64,000 bases of DNA, from assembly GCA_025618425.1 (NCBI GenBank), contig CM046835.1, positions 18,344,495 through 18,408,494 of the forward strand. Direction: 5' to 3'. Below, in pieces: positions 1-10,847 of the stretch. Position numbers and translations under genes: made by a program. Numbering within the stretch: position 1 is the stretch's first letter; each line of letters starts with the position of its first letter. The stretch is from Heliocidaris tuberculata (lineage: Eukaryota > Echinodermata > Echinoidea > Camarodonta > Echinometridae). Under the pieces are notes generated by a model. It did not search any database. It worked only from the letters and a program-made list of their open reading frames with translations, and had not been told where the DNA came from.

Positions 1-21
1 CTTTTTATTTTCATCACCTAG

Positions 22-209
22 GCTTAAAGAAGGTGAGTGATGACATGAAGACCCACAAAAATCCTGAGCTGAGGAAGCACAGCAAGCCTTTGACCCAGGG
101 ACCCACGCCTTACAAGGCCCCTGCTCCAGCCAAATCTGTTTCAGCTCCCAAAGCGGCCCCAGTCCAGAAGCCACCTAGGACTGAACTAGTCCAAAAGAGG
201 TGGGATGTG
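22..209 (+). CDS. CAP1: CAP exon: linker before the CARP domain
   Basis: It follows an acceptor TAG at 19-21, enters in phase 1 (GC TTA AAG AAG GTG) and ends GAT GTG before gtaagt. It encodes KKVSDDMKTHKNPELR and an Ala/Pro/Lys-rich linker ending KRWDV. Confidence 0.93.
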
Positions 210-3200
210 GTAAGTCTTTGTCTTTACTCTAATCTAGTCAACATGGGTCCCATGACAGTAATTTGTTTTCCCTTAGTCCTCATTGAGTGAAATATGGCCT
301 TGCAGCATTGCTGTGTGTAGCTGCCAACCATTCCTAGTTTGAAGGAATATATCCTATTGTTGGCCTTCAAGCTGAACATAATGAACTCCAGATTCCTCCC
401 ATTTTAAAAAACACTTCTGTGTAAAAGGATATGAAATACACTGTATTCCTCATGTTGCATTGAGAAAGTCCTACTTCTTGTTGTGGAAGGTTGGCAGGTA
501 TGCCAGAGGGTTGTTTGGGAGAAGCAAAACAATTTTGCAGGGTGGAAGTATGAATGGACATAATTTACTACCCTTGTCAATACCCTTGTCAGGGAGAATT
601 TACCATTAGCATATTTCTCTGAAGTCCCCCCTCCCCTCCCTCCCCCTCCATGGTTTGAGCACAGAGGGTGTTATGCATTGATGAGAACCCTGTGTCTCTA
701 GTCATGAACTCTAGTTTAGCCAATTAAATGAAATTCCCTGTTGACATGAGTCTGATCTAGTCTGATGGTATATTACTATTTGCTCAAATACTCATCACTC
801 CACACCCAGTAAATATAATCAAATCCATATTTTTTCCCCAAAGGGTTTTGACGGTTATTTTGATTTCTGTCTTTGGAGCAAACTTCAGCAAAATCCTCCT
901 ATTCTGTCTCACCTAGTATTTTTCCCTGTATTTTGTATCCTAATATGTATTTGCCTCAATATTTGTGACATGTCACCATGAATCGCTGACAGCGTTCCTG
1001 AACATTGACTTTCTAAGCTTTAAAATGGTATATAATTATGTTCGGAATACATATCTACCCCTTAAATCACACGTAAAGATCAGAATGTGAGAAAAGTTGT
1101 TTTGGTGAAAATAGGCCTTCAGAGCAGTCAAGTGCACAGTAAGAGCGCAGCCAGTTATTCCATTGGTAAGCCACATAGCAATGCACTCTCTCTTGATCAA
1201 GGAGCAAAAAGCAAGATTTTCATTCGGTGCGAAAAAAGGGCGTCTCTACATTCTTGTGCTTAGAAATCGATCAGAGGATAAACTAGACACCACAGATTCT
1301 GAATATGACAAATCTTTAAAGTCACACTTCCATCATTAAACACCATTTTTAGCCATTCTAGTAATGTGCCAAAACTACACCTTTTTGCATGTTACATGGT
1401 AAATTCCATATATTTCTATTCAGGTATTACTTATACATGTAATATGTACATGTATAATTTTAACAATATTTGCTGTAAAGCTCAAATTGGTGCTAGTTGA
1501 TCTAATTTACAGTACTATCATTACCTGTAGATGTGAATGCTTGAGACTACCCTTGACAGCCCTGAAGGCCAAAATTCACAAACAACTTGTCTCATATTCT
1601 GATCTTTATTTGCGATTTAAGGGGTAAATATGTGCAGTATTCTGTTTAATCTTTATTGTATTGTTCTCTTTTGTTTCTGTCATGTTTATTTTAGGAATAT
1701 CATGTGAAAAACCAAAATATCCGATTGGATGAAGCAGACATGAGACAGACTGTCTACATCTACAAGTGTGACCAGAGCGTCGTTAACATACCTAACAAAG
1801 TCAACTCCGTCACTATTGGTATGAATGGCTCATCTAATGGGGAAATCCCCTTCTAAAGAAGTCCATAAAACCATACCAATGATTATGTGTTATCATATTG
1901 TGAAACTGTGCAATATGAAAAATGAAACTTAGCAGTTGACTTGGCTATTGAGTGTAAAAATATGCAAGGAGCAAAAAATAAAAATGAAAATAAATAAAGA
2001 AAAAATGAAGAAGAAAAAAAGAAAGAGAAAAAATAATGGAGGCAGTTATCATTATTTTTTTTTTTCACCTGAAATGGAATGTAGCTGAATATTTTTTCTT
2101 TTTTTGGGGGGGGGGGGTGGGGTTGGGAAATTGGTGGTTGGAGTTGAAACAATGATCCAATAAGACAACCAGAAAAATCTTATTACAAATATTCTTTCAA
2201 ATATTAGTTAAATCAGTTTAGATTTCATGTAATAAATAAATGAAATTTGTAATGTAAAAAACAACAAAAATTGGCTGGAACTAGTAATGTACTAGCAACA
2301 TCATCTTTTATATTTTTACTTTGTTTTAAGATGGATGCAAGAAAGTTGGTGTGGTCTGTGAGAGTGTCCTTGGATCTGTGGATGTTGTCAACTCCCAGAG
2401 TATCCAGATTCAGGTGAGTGCTTGGTCTGCAAGATTTAAATGCAATCCTGTATACTCTGTTAAACAGATGAGATATTAAAGGGAGATACACTGTAGATGC
2501 AAGAAGGTTGGTGTGGTCTGAGAGAGTGTCATATGTCCTTGGATGTTGTAAACTCCCAGAGTATCCAGGTGGGTACCTTGGACAGCAAGATTTATAGATG
2601 TAATCCTGCACATAAACAGATGGTTGATCGATGCAAGAAGGTAAGTGTGGTCTTTGAGAGTGTTGTAAGGTCTTTGGATATTGTCTACTTCCAGAGTATC
2701 CCGATTCAGGTGAGAGTATGGATGTATCATACAACTGGGTAATTGACAAAATCATTAGCGTGATAACACAAAATGATATAACGTGGTCAATGTTGTTATT
2801 TATAATAGGAATTAATTTATAGTTGATAATAATATTGTATGATTTTATTGAATTCGTCCAATAGTCTATACCAGTATTCCATTATGATTCCTCATTGTAC
2901 TATTGTGTTATTCTAATTAGGCCTGAGTCGAGTCGGTCGGTCCACTGGCGCCCGACCGATGCAGCCGGTCACCGGTGCAATTTCATGCACACCGGCGGAC
3001 CGATGAAATAAAGAAATACATAAGAAATTCACAGTGTCAAAGACTTTGAAAATTAACCAGTTTTAAGAACTAAATTTCCTTATGTATATTAAAACTTTCA
3101 CATGATATTAAATTTCAATCCTTTAATCAACCAAGTGGGACTATGGAAATAAGATCACCGAGCAAGATTTCTCAATTTTCTTGCTTGAATTTATCGGCCC

Positions 3201-5039
3201 GTATATTATTGTTGAATTCTGTGTGAGCTCTGCTGGTACGATTCTGTGCACCTTGCCCCGAGATGGCGCTAACTCCAGGCTAACTCTAGTGGAGTAATCA
3301 CGAGTTTGCAAACAAACAGATAAAAGATGGCAGCGCCCATACACGTATACAGAATGCAACAATCATCATGTTACGGGCCGATAAATTCAAGCAAGAAAAT
3401 TGAGAAATCCTGCTCGGTAATCTTATTTCCATAGTCCCACTTGGTTGATTAATGGTTTGAAATTTAATATCATGAGAAAGTTCTAATATAGATAAGGGAA
3501 TTTAGTTCTTAAACTGGTTGATTTTCAAAGTCTTTCATTAACACTGAATTTCTTTATGTACCGGTATTTCTTTATTTAAACGGTCTGCCGGTCTCGCCGA
3601 AAAATCACCGGCGGACGCCGGTCAAAAAAAGAAAACCGTTATGACTCAAGCCTACTTGTAATATAAATATTATGTTCTTTTAAGATCTCTCATGTTTTCC
3701 CTCTTCAACAATCAAAAACATGCTACTTTCCCGATGCGGGCGGCGCGTTATATGCAGCTTTTTTGCACCGCATATTTTTTCATGGAATTTCATCGGTCCG
3801 CCGGTCTCCGCCGAAAAATCACCGGCGGGCACCGGTCAAAAAAAAAACCGTTATGACTCAGGCCTAATTCTAATCATGTAATATTATATGTTGTTGGTAG
3901 TTGTATGTATAAACTCTGTAAATATAACGAGAATTGTATTATTCTCTACTATTAAAAAAAAAAGCCCTTTATTAATATTATTATTGTTACTCTCATATAG
4001 GTAACTGGAAATTGTCACATTGTCAACATCGACAAGACAGACGGTTGTATGGTGTACCTGAGTGATAAATGTAAGCAGGCCGAGATCATCAGCGCAAAGT
4101 CATCGGAGATGAACGTCCTTATCCCCAATGATGATGGAGAATTTGTAAGTCAAATTACCAGCCTACTCATCTTTATAATTCCACTCTTTTTCCAAAGGAA
4201 TGTCTGCCCCCCACCAAAAAACAAAAGAGGGGGGGGGGGGGGGTAAAGAAAATAAAAAGGAAAAAAAGATGTTGCTTTGATTGAAAGTAAGTAGAAAAAA
4301 AACTGTAGATTTTATAGGAAATAATACAAATTGATTTGGGGGGAAGTATTGTGATGAAAATGATTTTCTGCTGGAGTCAAATTGGCAACTTTGTCATGAA
4401 ATTATAATGCCTTGATCTTGCTTGTCATGTTCATAAAAATATAGAGAGTATATTCTTCTGCTTGATATTTATCAAGGTAAAGACTTATCTCTCATATATA
4501 CACAGATGGAAACGTGTAATTGAAATTATAACATGATACTCATCATGTTACTTAGGTAAAAGCATAAGGAAAGTTACATTTGATGTTTTTTTCTCTTCAA
4601 TATTTCTAATCTGTGTTATTTACTGACATGCAGACCCACATCTTGAGTATTGCTGTATTGTATTTTTTTCCAGAAATTTGGGCAACTTCGCTCATTTTGA
4701 TGATTATGCAAAGCACATCTCTTTTATTACAAAAAAAATCATCAAATTCTATGTTACAGGATATTTTTAATGTTTTGTTTTATGAAGTTGAGATGTGCAT
4801 ACCCACCGTTTGCAGCCTAAATAACTAAATAATTGGGATGATGGTCATACTCAGAACATTATTTGGTTGTAAATTTTAATTAATGTTGTGCATCAGTTAT
4901 CATTGTTTCATATTTTTGTTTTTAATTTGTGTGTTCTACCCATTCTCCATACCAGACGGAATTCCCTCTCCCTGAGCAGTACAGAAGTGTCTACAACGGT
5001 AAGAAGATGGTCACAACGTGTACAGAATCAATGGGATAG
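22..5039 (+). CDS. CAP1: Adenylyl cyclase-associated protein (CAP), C-terminal half, 5 exons, 5' partial
   Basis: Cyclase-associated protein recycles actin: it binds ADP-actin, helps cofilin-driven disassembly and promotes nucleotide exchange in the cytoplasm. The visible part is about 206 residues of a protein usually near 470, covering the end of the WH2/proline-rich linker and the whole beta-helix C-terminal (CARP) domain. Exons are 22-209, 1695-1818, 2331-2413, 4001-4144 and 4956-5039; every junction is GT-AG and the phases (1, 0, 1, 0, 0) keep one frame. Family-typical strings are VSDDMKTHKNP, VYIYKC, KTDGC, SAKSSEMNVLIP and EFPLPEQ, ending MVTTCTESMG then TAG. The upstream exons lie left of the window. 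The third exon is followed by two decayed tandem copies. The symbol follows the vertebrate name; invertebrates usually have a single CAP gene. Confidence 0.96.
1695..1818 (+). CDS. CAP1: CAP exon: start of CARP domain
   Basis: It lies between TTTTAG and gtatga and encodes EYHVKNQNIRL through TVYIYKC to VNSVTI, the first strands of the C-terminal beta-helix. It is phase 0 in and phase 1 out. Confidence 0.95.
2331..2413 (+). CDS. CAP1: CAP exon: CARP strand (parent copy of the tandem duplication)
   Basis: It lies between TTTTAAG and gtgagt. It encodes DGCKKVGVVCESV, then VDVVNSQSIQIQ, matching the family segment. Two similar but damaged copies follow within 300 bp. Confidence 0.94.
2496..2568 (+). 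pseudogene. Decayed tandem copy 2 of the CAP exon
   Basis: It is close in sequence to 2338-2413, including the following intron bases, but the TGT codon has become TGA and the middle is frame-shifted. It cannot encode the CARP strand. Confidence 0.8.
2630..2709 (+). pseudogene. Tandem copy 3 of the CAP exon, open but without a usable acceptor
   Basis: It reads GCKKVSVVFESVVRSLDI then VYFQSIPIQ without a stop and keeps a donor (CAG gtgaga). The only nearby acceptor (AAACAG, ending 2620) puts TGA in frame, so it is probably a pseudo-exon. A remote alternative is a mutually exclusive exon with an unrecognised acceptor. Confidence 0.6.
2917..3867. mobile_element. Foldback/MITE-like element in a CAP intron with target-site duplication
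   Basis: Terminal inverted repeats TTAGGCCTGAGTC (2917-2929) and GACTCAGGCCTAA (3855-3867) are flanked by direct TTCTAA copies (2911-2916, 3868-3873). Inside, about 170 bp at 3032-3201 is repeated inverted at 3374-3546. CCGGTC/CCGGCG-rich termini appear three times (2935-3000, 3578-3630, 3790-3840), so one terminus is doubled. No coding potential is seen. Confidence 0.75.
4001..4144 (+). CDS. CAP1: CAP exon: CARP core
   Basis: It lies between CATATAG and gtaagt. Its 48 codons include NIDKTDGCMVYLS and SAKSSEMNVLIPNDDGEF, the most conserved block of CAP. Confidence 0.96.
4956..5039 (+). CDS. CAP1: CAP terminal exon
   Basis: After the acceptor CATACCAG it encodes TEFPLPEQYRSVYNGKKMV to ESMG and stops at TAG (5037-5039). 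The ending agrees with the usual CAP C-terminus. Confidence 0.95.
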   Translation, partial: TEFPLPEQYRSVYNGKKMVTTCTESMG

Positions 5040-8000
5040 GCATCACTCTCTCTTTTAAAGCAAAATCATCAGGCAGATATATCTGTGTATCCTAGTCATA
5101 CCAGACTGCAACAATTTCAGCTTTTGAAGGTTGCTCTGGGAATTTTATCATGATTTCAGATGCTATATGACTAATTATAGAAAATTATATGATATTCTCT
5201 TGTAGGCATCACCCAAATTGTAGAAAAATATGCAAAGAAATATTTACTCATTATTGATAATTGATGAAGACAGAGTCATGCCATTTTTTGTTGTAACAGA
5301 TTTTGTATTGACTCTTGCTTTAAACTGATCACACAATCTCTAGAAAGTCGTCAAGCTAGCTTTAAAAGTTTTTTTATTTTGTTTTAATCTTGTCAAGTTA
5401 CGCAATATCCTTAGTTTTTCTGTAGAGATCACAAGTTCAAGGTTATGTTTTTTGAGAAGTATTTTGATGAATGTTATTGTGAACAAATATTCTGTCGTTT
5501 ATAGTCACAGGGATGATTGTTTTATACACTGTTATTGAATGATTGATATTTGATTACTCATAATCTTATTGATTATATCCTAACCCTTTCTCAAAATTGA
5601 GCAATTAGTAAGAATCTTTATGGTGAAGGTTCTGGCTTGGTGAGAAAATGGCTTTAACTAAGGTCTTCCTAAATATGGGGCAAGATCATGAATTACAATT
5701 AAAGGTATTATGATGTACATGTACTTTGTAATAAAAGTATATACCGGTACTATGTCTCATTAGAGTTTATATGAATTTTTTCATCAAAAAGTAAGAGCAG
5801 GATTATATGCTTGTGATTTTAGTCAAGGCCCAATGTTATGTTTTATGAGATATATATTTTATATTTATTTGGCCACATAGTCTGTACAACTGATGACTTT
5901 AAATCGATGTTTAATATTGGTTTTGTTTGGTTTATCAGCATTCAAAAATGTTTGAGTTGCATGGAGCTTTCGTTATTACAGATAAGATGCTACATCCCTT
6001 GTGCATTGTTTTTTATGAATTATAGATTTTTAAAAATTAATATATTTGTAATGATTATTTTGATTGAAGATCATCACATTGCAATATATGTTATAATTTG
6101 TTTATGAATGAAAGCACTTAGTACAAGTATGTGTGCTTTGAACTCTTATCCCTCAGCTCCTAAATCCATTTAAAAAGGCCCGGAAACTACCCCTGAACAA
6201 TTTGATTGGTCTTGCTTGAAAACAGTGTGTTACTATCCACATTTTCAGGTGCTCAAGAAACATGCAAAATAGTATGTAATTTACTGTTCTTCCAGAGAGT
6301 AAATGGCTAACGGTGCCTGTGATATGCAGGTGCCAATGGGTTAAATGACTAAACATTGTTTATGCTAATGAAGTATACAATGTTCATGTACTGTCTCATT
6401 GGTGGAATAAATGAACCTGCATATAATTTGGAAAAAAATCTTTCATTTTACAAGAAAGATTGAATGAAGGTCCTTAATGACTTTTAAAAGCAGAAAAGTT
6501 TGCTTGAATTTGTGCCTGTATGTCATTTCATAGATTTTTCTTAGTGTTTGTTAGTGTAATTTGATGTTAGATGGGGAGGCAGCAGAAACAGAAATTCAGA
6601 CAATACAAAGTGGGAAACGTACACTTAATGTAACTATGATAATGATGTAAGAATTGGTGAACTAAAGTACATGTACTCATTCTCTGTACTAACCTTAGCT
6701 AAGAGGCAAGTTGACAGGATGTCCATGTTTATCTTTTAAACACTTGTGGAATAAAGGGCAAACTATGCTTTTAGAAATAATTGTTTTTGAAAATGAGGAA
6801 GAGGAATTATAACAAATGTACAATTCGTTTTTTTGTGGCAAGAATCATTGCTCGTACATGCATGCCTTATGGACAAGAATGTACTTGGAAATGTGTGAAT
6901 GCAAAGCAATAAAATATGCTTGATTTAGAAACAGACAGTGTACAGGTGTTGAGATGTGCATTATCGTGTGTGTGCCTGTTTTTAGAAACGTGGGTAGAAA
7001 GAAGGGAATTCAAACCGGGTCAAGCAGATATCAAATTTTGCAGTGTCCTTTGCAAACTTGCAAAAATTTACTTTAAGCTATGTCTTGCTGTAGAGTAAGG
7101 TCATAATCCCACAAAATCATTTCCATGGACAAAAAAATGTTTGTGAGGCAGGGTTTGTTTGCAAGGGGGGGGGGGGGGAAGAAAAGGGCTATTACAGCAG
7201 AACGTTGAGGATGTATTTTTGCTCAATGGAGATGTGTGATATATTGGAATATACTCGACAGTGGAGATATTTAATGATGTAGAATTAGATGTTAAATATA
7301 GTTTTGAACCAGTGTTTTAAGAATTCTACAAATATTTTCCTCCTCCTTTTATATTGTTACTTTCTGAACTAAAACAATCATTTCTTTTGTCATGTATTTC
7401 ACCTTTCACAAATGTTAAACCCTTTTTGTCCTATCAAAATAAAGTACACTGTAGAATTATGATATCCTGTCTACATTACGGACATTTACAGTATGCTAAT
7501 ATAATTGCCGATGAATAGATCTAGATTATCCAGAATTGGGGTATTCTTGATTTTATCAGAAACGTAATACATATAAACGGTATTGTGTGCAAAACGAAAT
7601 CATTAGAAGTGAAATTTGGTTTCAGTTAAAATCACACTTGAGATTTAAGCGTGTTCTGGTGAACCCAGTTGAATTAAATCTGCCATCGGAATACGGGCCA
7701 TAATGTTATAACATGTAACCTTAATCATGATGTAGAATTTAAATTTCTCTTAACTCTGGTACACACAAGAAGGGTAATATTGCTGTGCACAGGTAACATT
7801 CTTTATTTTGTTCGAGCTAATCAGATGAATCTTACGATATGAATAATGATTGTAAATTGAATTGAACAGAATTGTGAAAACGTCTGGTGATTTCTTTTAC
7901 CTAACAGTTCAGAGATAATGATAACAATGCATTTGCCTTTCAATTTCAAATAAATAAGCATGGATATGAAAGACTTTACACTTTTGTGATTGTGACATCA

Positions 8001-10181
8001 TTGAGTATGTATAAATGTACACAGAAAATGCATATCGGAAAGGGGCAAAAGAAGAAAGAAACAAAATAATCATAAAACCGCTCTCTAAAATTACTGCATA
8101 TGAACAAGTAACATACATTTATTCATATTTATCTAAGTTCACCTGTATTAGCAAATAGTTTTTAGCTTTTAATTATTTTGCGTACAGTAGTTACTTGACC
8201 AATATGTGGAGAGATGGAGAACGAGCGAGAGAGAGATATTTTCCTGCATGAAGAAAGAAACGAACTAATAACCTAGATGTTTATGGACACTTAATTAACA
8301 TCACTTTAATATCAACTTCATTTTTTTTCCATAGGAACAACCTTTTTGTCAAAAGCGAGGAGTCGCTTAACCCTAAAAAGGCCGGGTCATTTTGGAGCTC
8401 TTTCAGCCGGGGGGTGGGGGTGGATTCTATTCCCCCATCTCGGCCATGGAGTGACGAAAATTTCTGCAAATTGAATCACAGATGGAGTATCTTATAAAGA
8501 ATAACCCTGAAAAGTTTCATAAATATATCTCAAACGGTTTTAAAAAATTACGAATTGACAATCCTGCATTGTGTACAATACACATGGAGAAATGACCATT
8601 TTGACGATTTTTGACGCTGCGTGCTACCCGTTGGTCGAAATTTAATAAATTTGGTATCAAAAGATACGTAAGAATATAGGTGATAAAGTCATTAAAGCTC
8701 GCGGTGCAAAAAAAACAACAACTACAAAACAAACAAACAAAACAAAAACAAAAAACAAAAAACAAAAAGATATCCAACATATCGCGGCAAACTTCCGGGG
8801 GGGGGGGGGGGGGTCCACCGCCAGTCCTTTTAGCATGTTTAGGGTTAACATCTGAATGGCAATATTATTGCTGTTATGAGAAAACGATATATTTAACACT
8901 CTCTTACGAGGACAGGAGGCACCAATTTATTATATGAGGATCGTGCCTACCCATTCAAAACTTTACACAATAAAATAGTTCGTATATGCCTTGAAAATAT
9001 GTAAAAGTCTTGTTATTATTTTTATGACCAAATTATAAACAGAAAAACAAAATAAAACAAAGCCAAACGGAGGAATTTATTTGGGTCTGTTAAGCAAATG
9101 TAGAGCCAATGGAGGTGATGGTGGATTGGGGGCCCTACATTTTCGTAATTGGTACAACTGATATTTTACCGACTTTGTAGCCTTATAATCTTGAGTTTGA
9201 TGATTGACATATCATATCATAAACTTTTCAACATTCTATTCTGGGGATTGACGAGATCGGTTTAAGATCTGTTATTATTTGTGCTGCCTCCATCACAGAC
9301 ATGATGATCCGATCGGTAAGAATAGGCTCATGTCAATATGATTAAATGTTCGTTTGTTTTACTGGTTTCGGCCGGTATTTATACGTGAACTAACTTTAGG
9401 CCACGGTCATAGGGATATAGTGACAGTTTTACCAGAAGGGCAGAATATCAACTTTCCAGTGGCTAAATCTTATGAGCAAGCGAAAAAACATATGGTAAAA
9501 AGTTTTTCCTTCTCAAAATACCCTAGATAAGATATGAAAATCACATATTCTGGCACCTCTCTGCCAAAAGGTGAGGGGACGGTTGCCCTAATATTTTTAA
9601 AAATAATTCTCCGGGCTGCAGCCCCAATCCCCTTCCCCGCCTAGTAATCCTATGGCAAAGTTTTGATATAAGGACGGAGGGGTTTGGGTTAGTCCACTGA
9701 TTTTCTCCGCATCCCGATCAGAATACTATACTTTTGTAGCTAAAATAATAACGAAAATCATATCTTTAGGAAATAAATTGTCAAGTTTGTCTTACCACTA
9801 AAGTATTTTCGTGAAAAAAAGTCACCGTAACTTGTAGGATATGGAGAGTTGAGAGTTTGACAATTGGGGATTCATTAACCTATAGCAGTACGGTGTCTCC
9901 TTTTAGTTACATTTTTGCATTATCTTTTGACCCAGAATGCTAGGAATTACACATTATAGAAGAGCAGAAAGAGCAAAAATCACAGAAAATTTTGAGTCTA
10001 TTTCCAATGCACTGTGCCGTTCACGAATAAGAGCGATTTAATTGTAACCAATCATTAAAGTCTCTAACGCGGTGTAAAATATATAATCACTATTTTCATG
10101 TAAAAAAGTGGCAATTTTCTGTTAAATTTTGTAATTTTCATTCACATTGGTTGATTTAATTAATATATTTATTTTTTCAGA
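5040..10181. other. CAP 3' UTR and intergenic sequence
   Basis: No further gene is recognised. The region holds the CAP 3' UTR, G-runs at 7165-7178 and 8797-8813, and a possible repeat at 8366-8848 whose ends are TTAACCCTAAA and TTTAGGGTTAA in inverted orientation. Short open frames lack recognisable domains. Confidence 0.5.
6406..7443 (+). terminator. Candidate poly(A) signals of CAP
   Basis: AATAAA hexamers occur at 6406-6411, 6750-6755, 6908-6913 and 7438-7443 downstream of the CAP stop, with no competing gene. They would give 3' UTRs of about 1.4 to 2.4 kb. Which one is used cannot be told. Confidence 0.45.
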
Positions 10182-10345
10182 CTCAGGGGCCGCGGATCGT
10201 TTTTGAAAGTGGGGGCTGATTTGATTTCACTCATTAGTGACAATTTTCGAACCCTTTTTTCTGAGGTTTTATGACACGTGTCTACTCAAAAAAGTGTGGG
10301 GGCTGCAGCCCCCAGCCCCCAGCCCCCCGGTTCCGTGGCCCATGA
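10182..10345. mobile_element. Short MITE with CTCAGGGGCCGCGGA-type ends
   Basis: Left end CTCAGGGGCCGCGGA and right end TCCGTGGCCCATGAG are imperfect inverted repeats about 160 bp apart. The interior carries a GGGGCTGCAGCCCC-like palindrome. A matching end recurs at 31683-31704. Confidence 0.5.
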
Positions 10346-10804
10346 GACAATGTAGGAGTGATAAATAAGATTAATATTTGCCAATCTGAGGAGAGAAACT
10401 GACTCATTTAAATCATGAGAAACCTCTGAACTGCTATGGGTTAAACAGTGAATAGATACTAAGCCTGAGAAAAATAAAGCCAGGTTTATCTGTACTGGTT
10501 CTCTCGAGATCATTGTCCGCTCTTATAGGAACATGCTTTCACCAAATTAAAGAAAATATTGTTGTTGATAGATATAAACCATTCATGCTAACATGGTAGC
10601 TTACATTCCAGTAACGTAGCCATATAGTATAGGCCTTATCATGGTCGGATCTTGGATTTTGTATTTATGTGTGCCCTCCAAATCCGCTATTGGGGCCTCA
10701 TAATGACAGGAGAAACCTTAACAAATTCACCTTGTTTTCTGGAGAAAGGTAGGATATTTCATGCTTTCAGTTACATGTCAAACTCTTGGTTTCAGGTTCG
10801 GAGC

Positions 10805-10847
10805 ATGCCGAGAGCATTGCTAATTATTGGGACATTACTTCATCAAG
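10805..10847 (+). CDS. First coding exon: signal peptide
   Basis: ATG CCG AGA GCA TTG CTA then CAA G before gtaaga (phase 1). The hydrophobic ALLIIGTLL core fits a signal peptide. An acceptor-like TTTCAG ends just upstream at 10795, so a 5' UTR exon boundary may lie there. Confidence 0.6.

Noticed and set aside
2225..2755. Minus-strand open frame of 176 codons across the CAP exon copies
   Set aside because: It is the antisense shadow of the tandem CAP exon copies; it has no domain and the plus strand explains the sequence.
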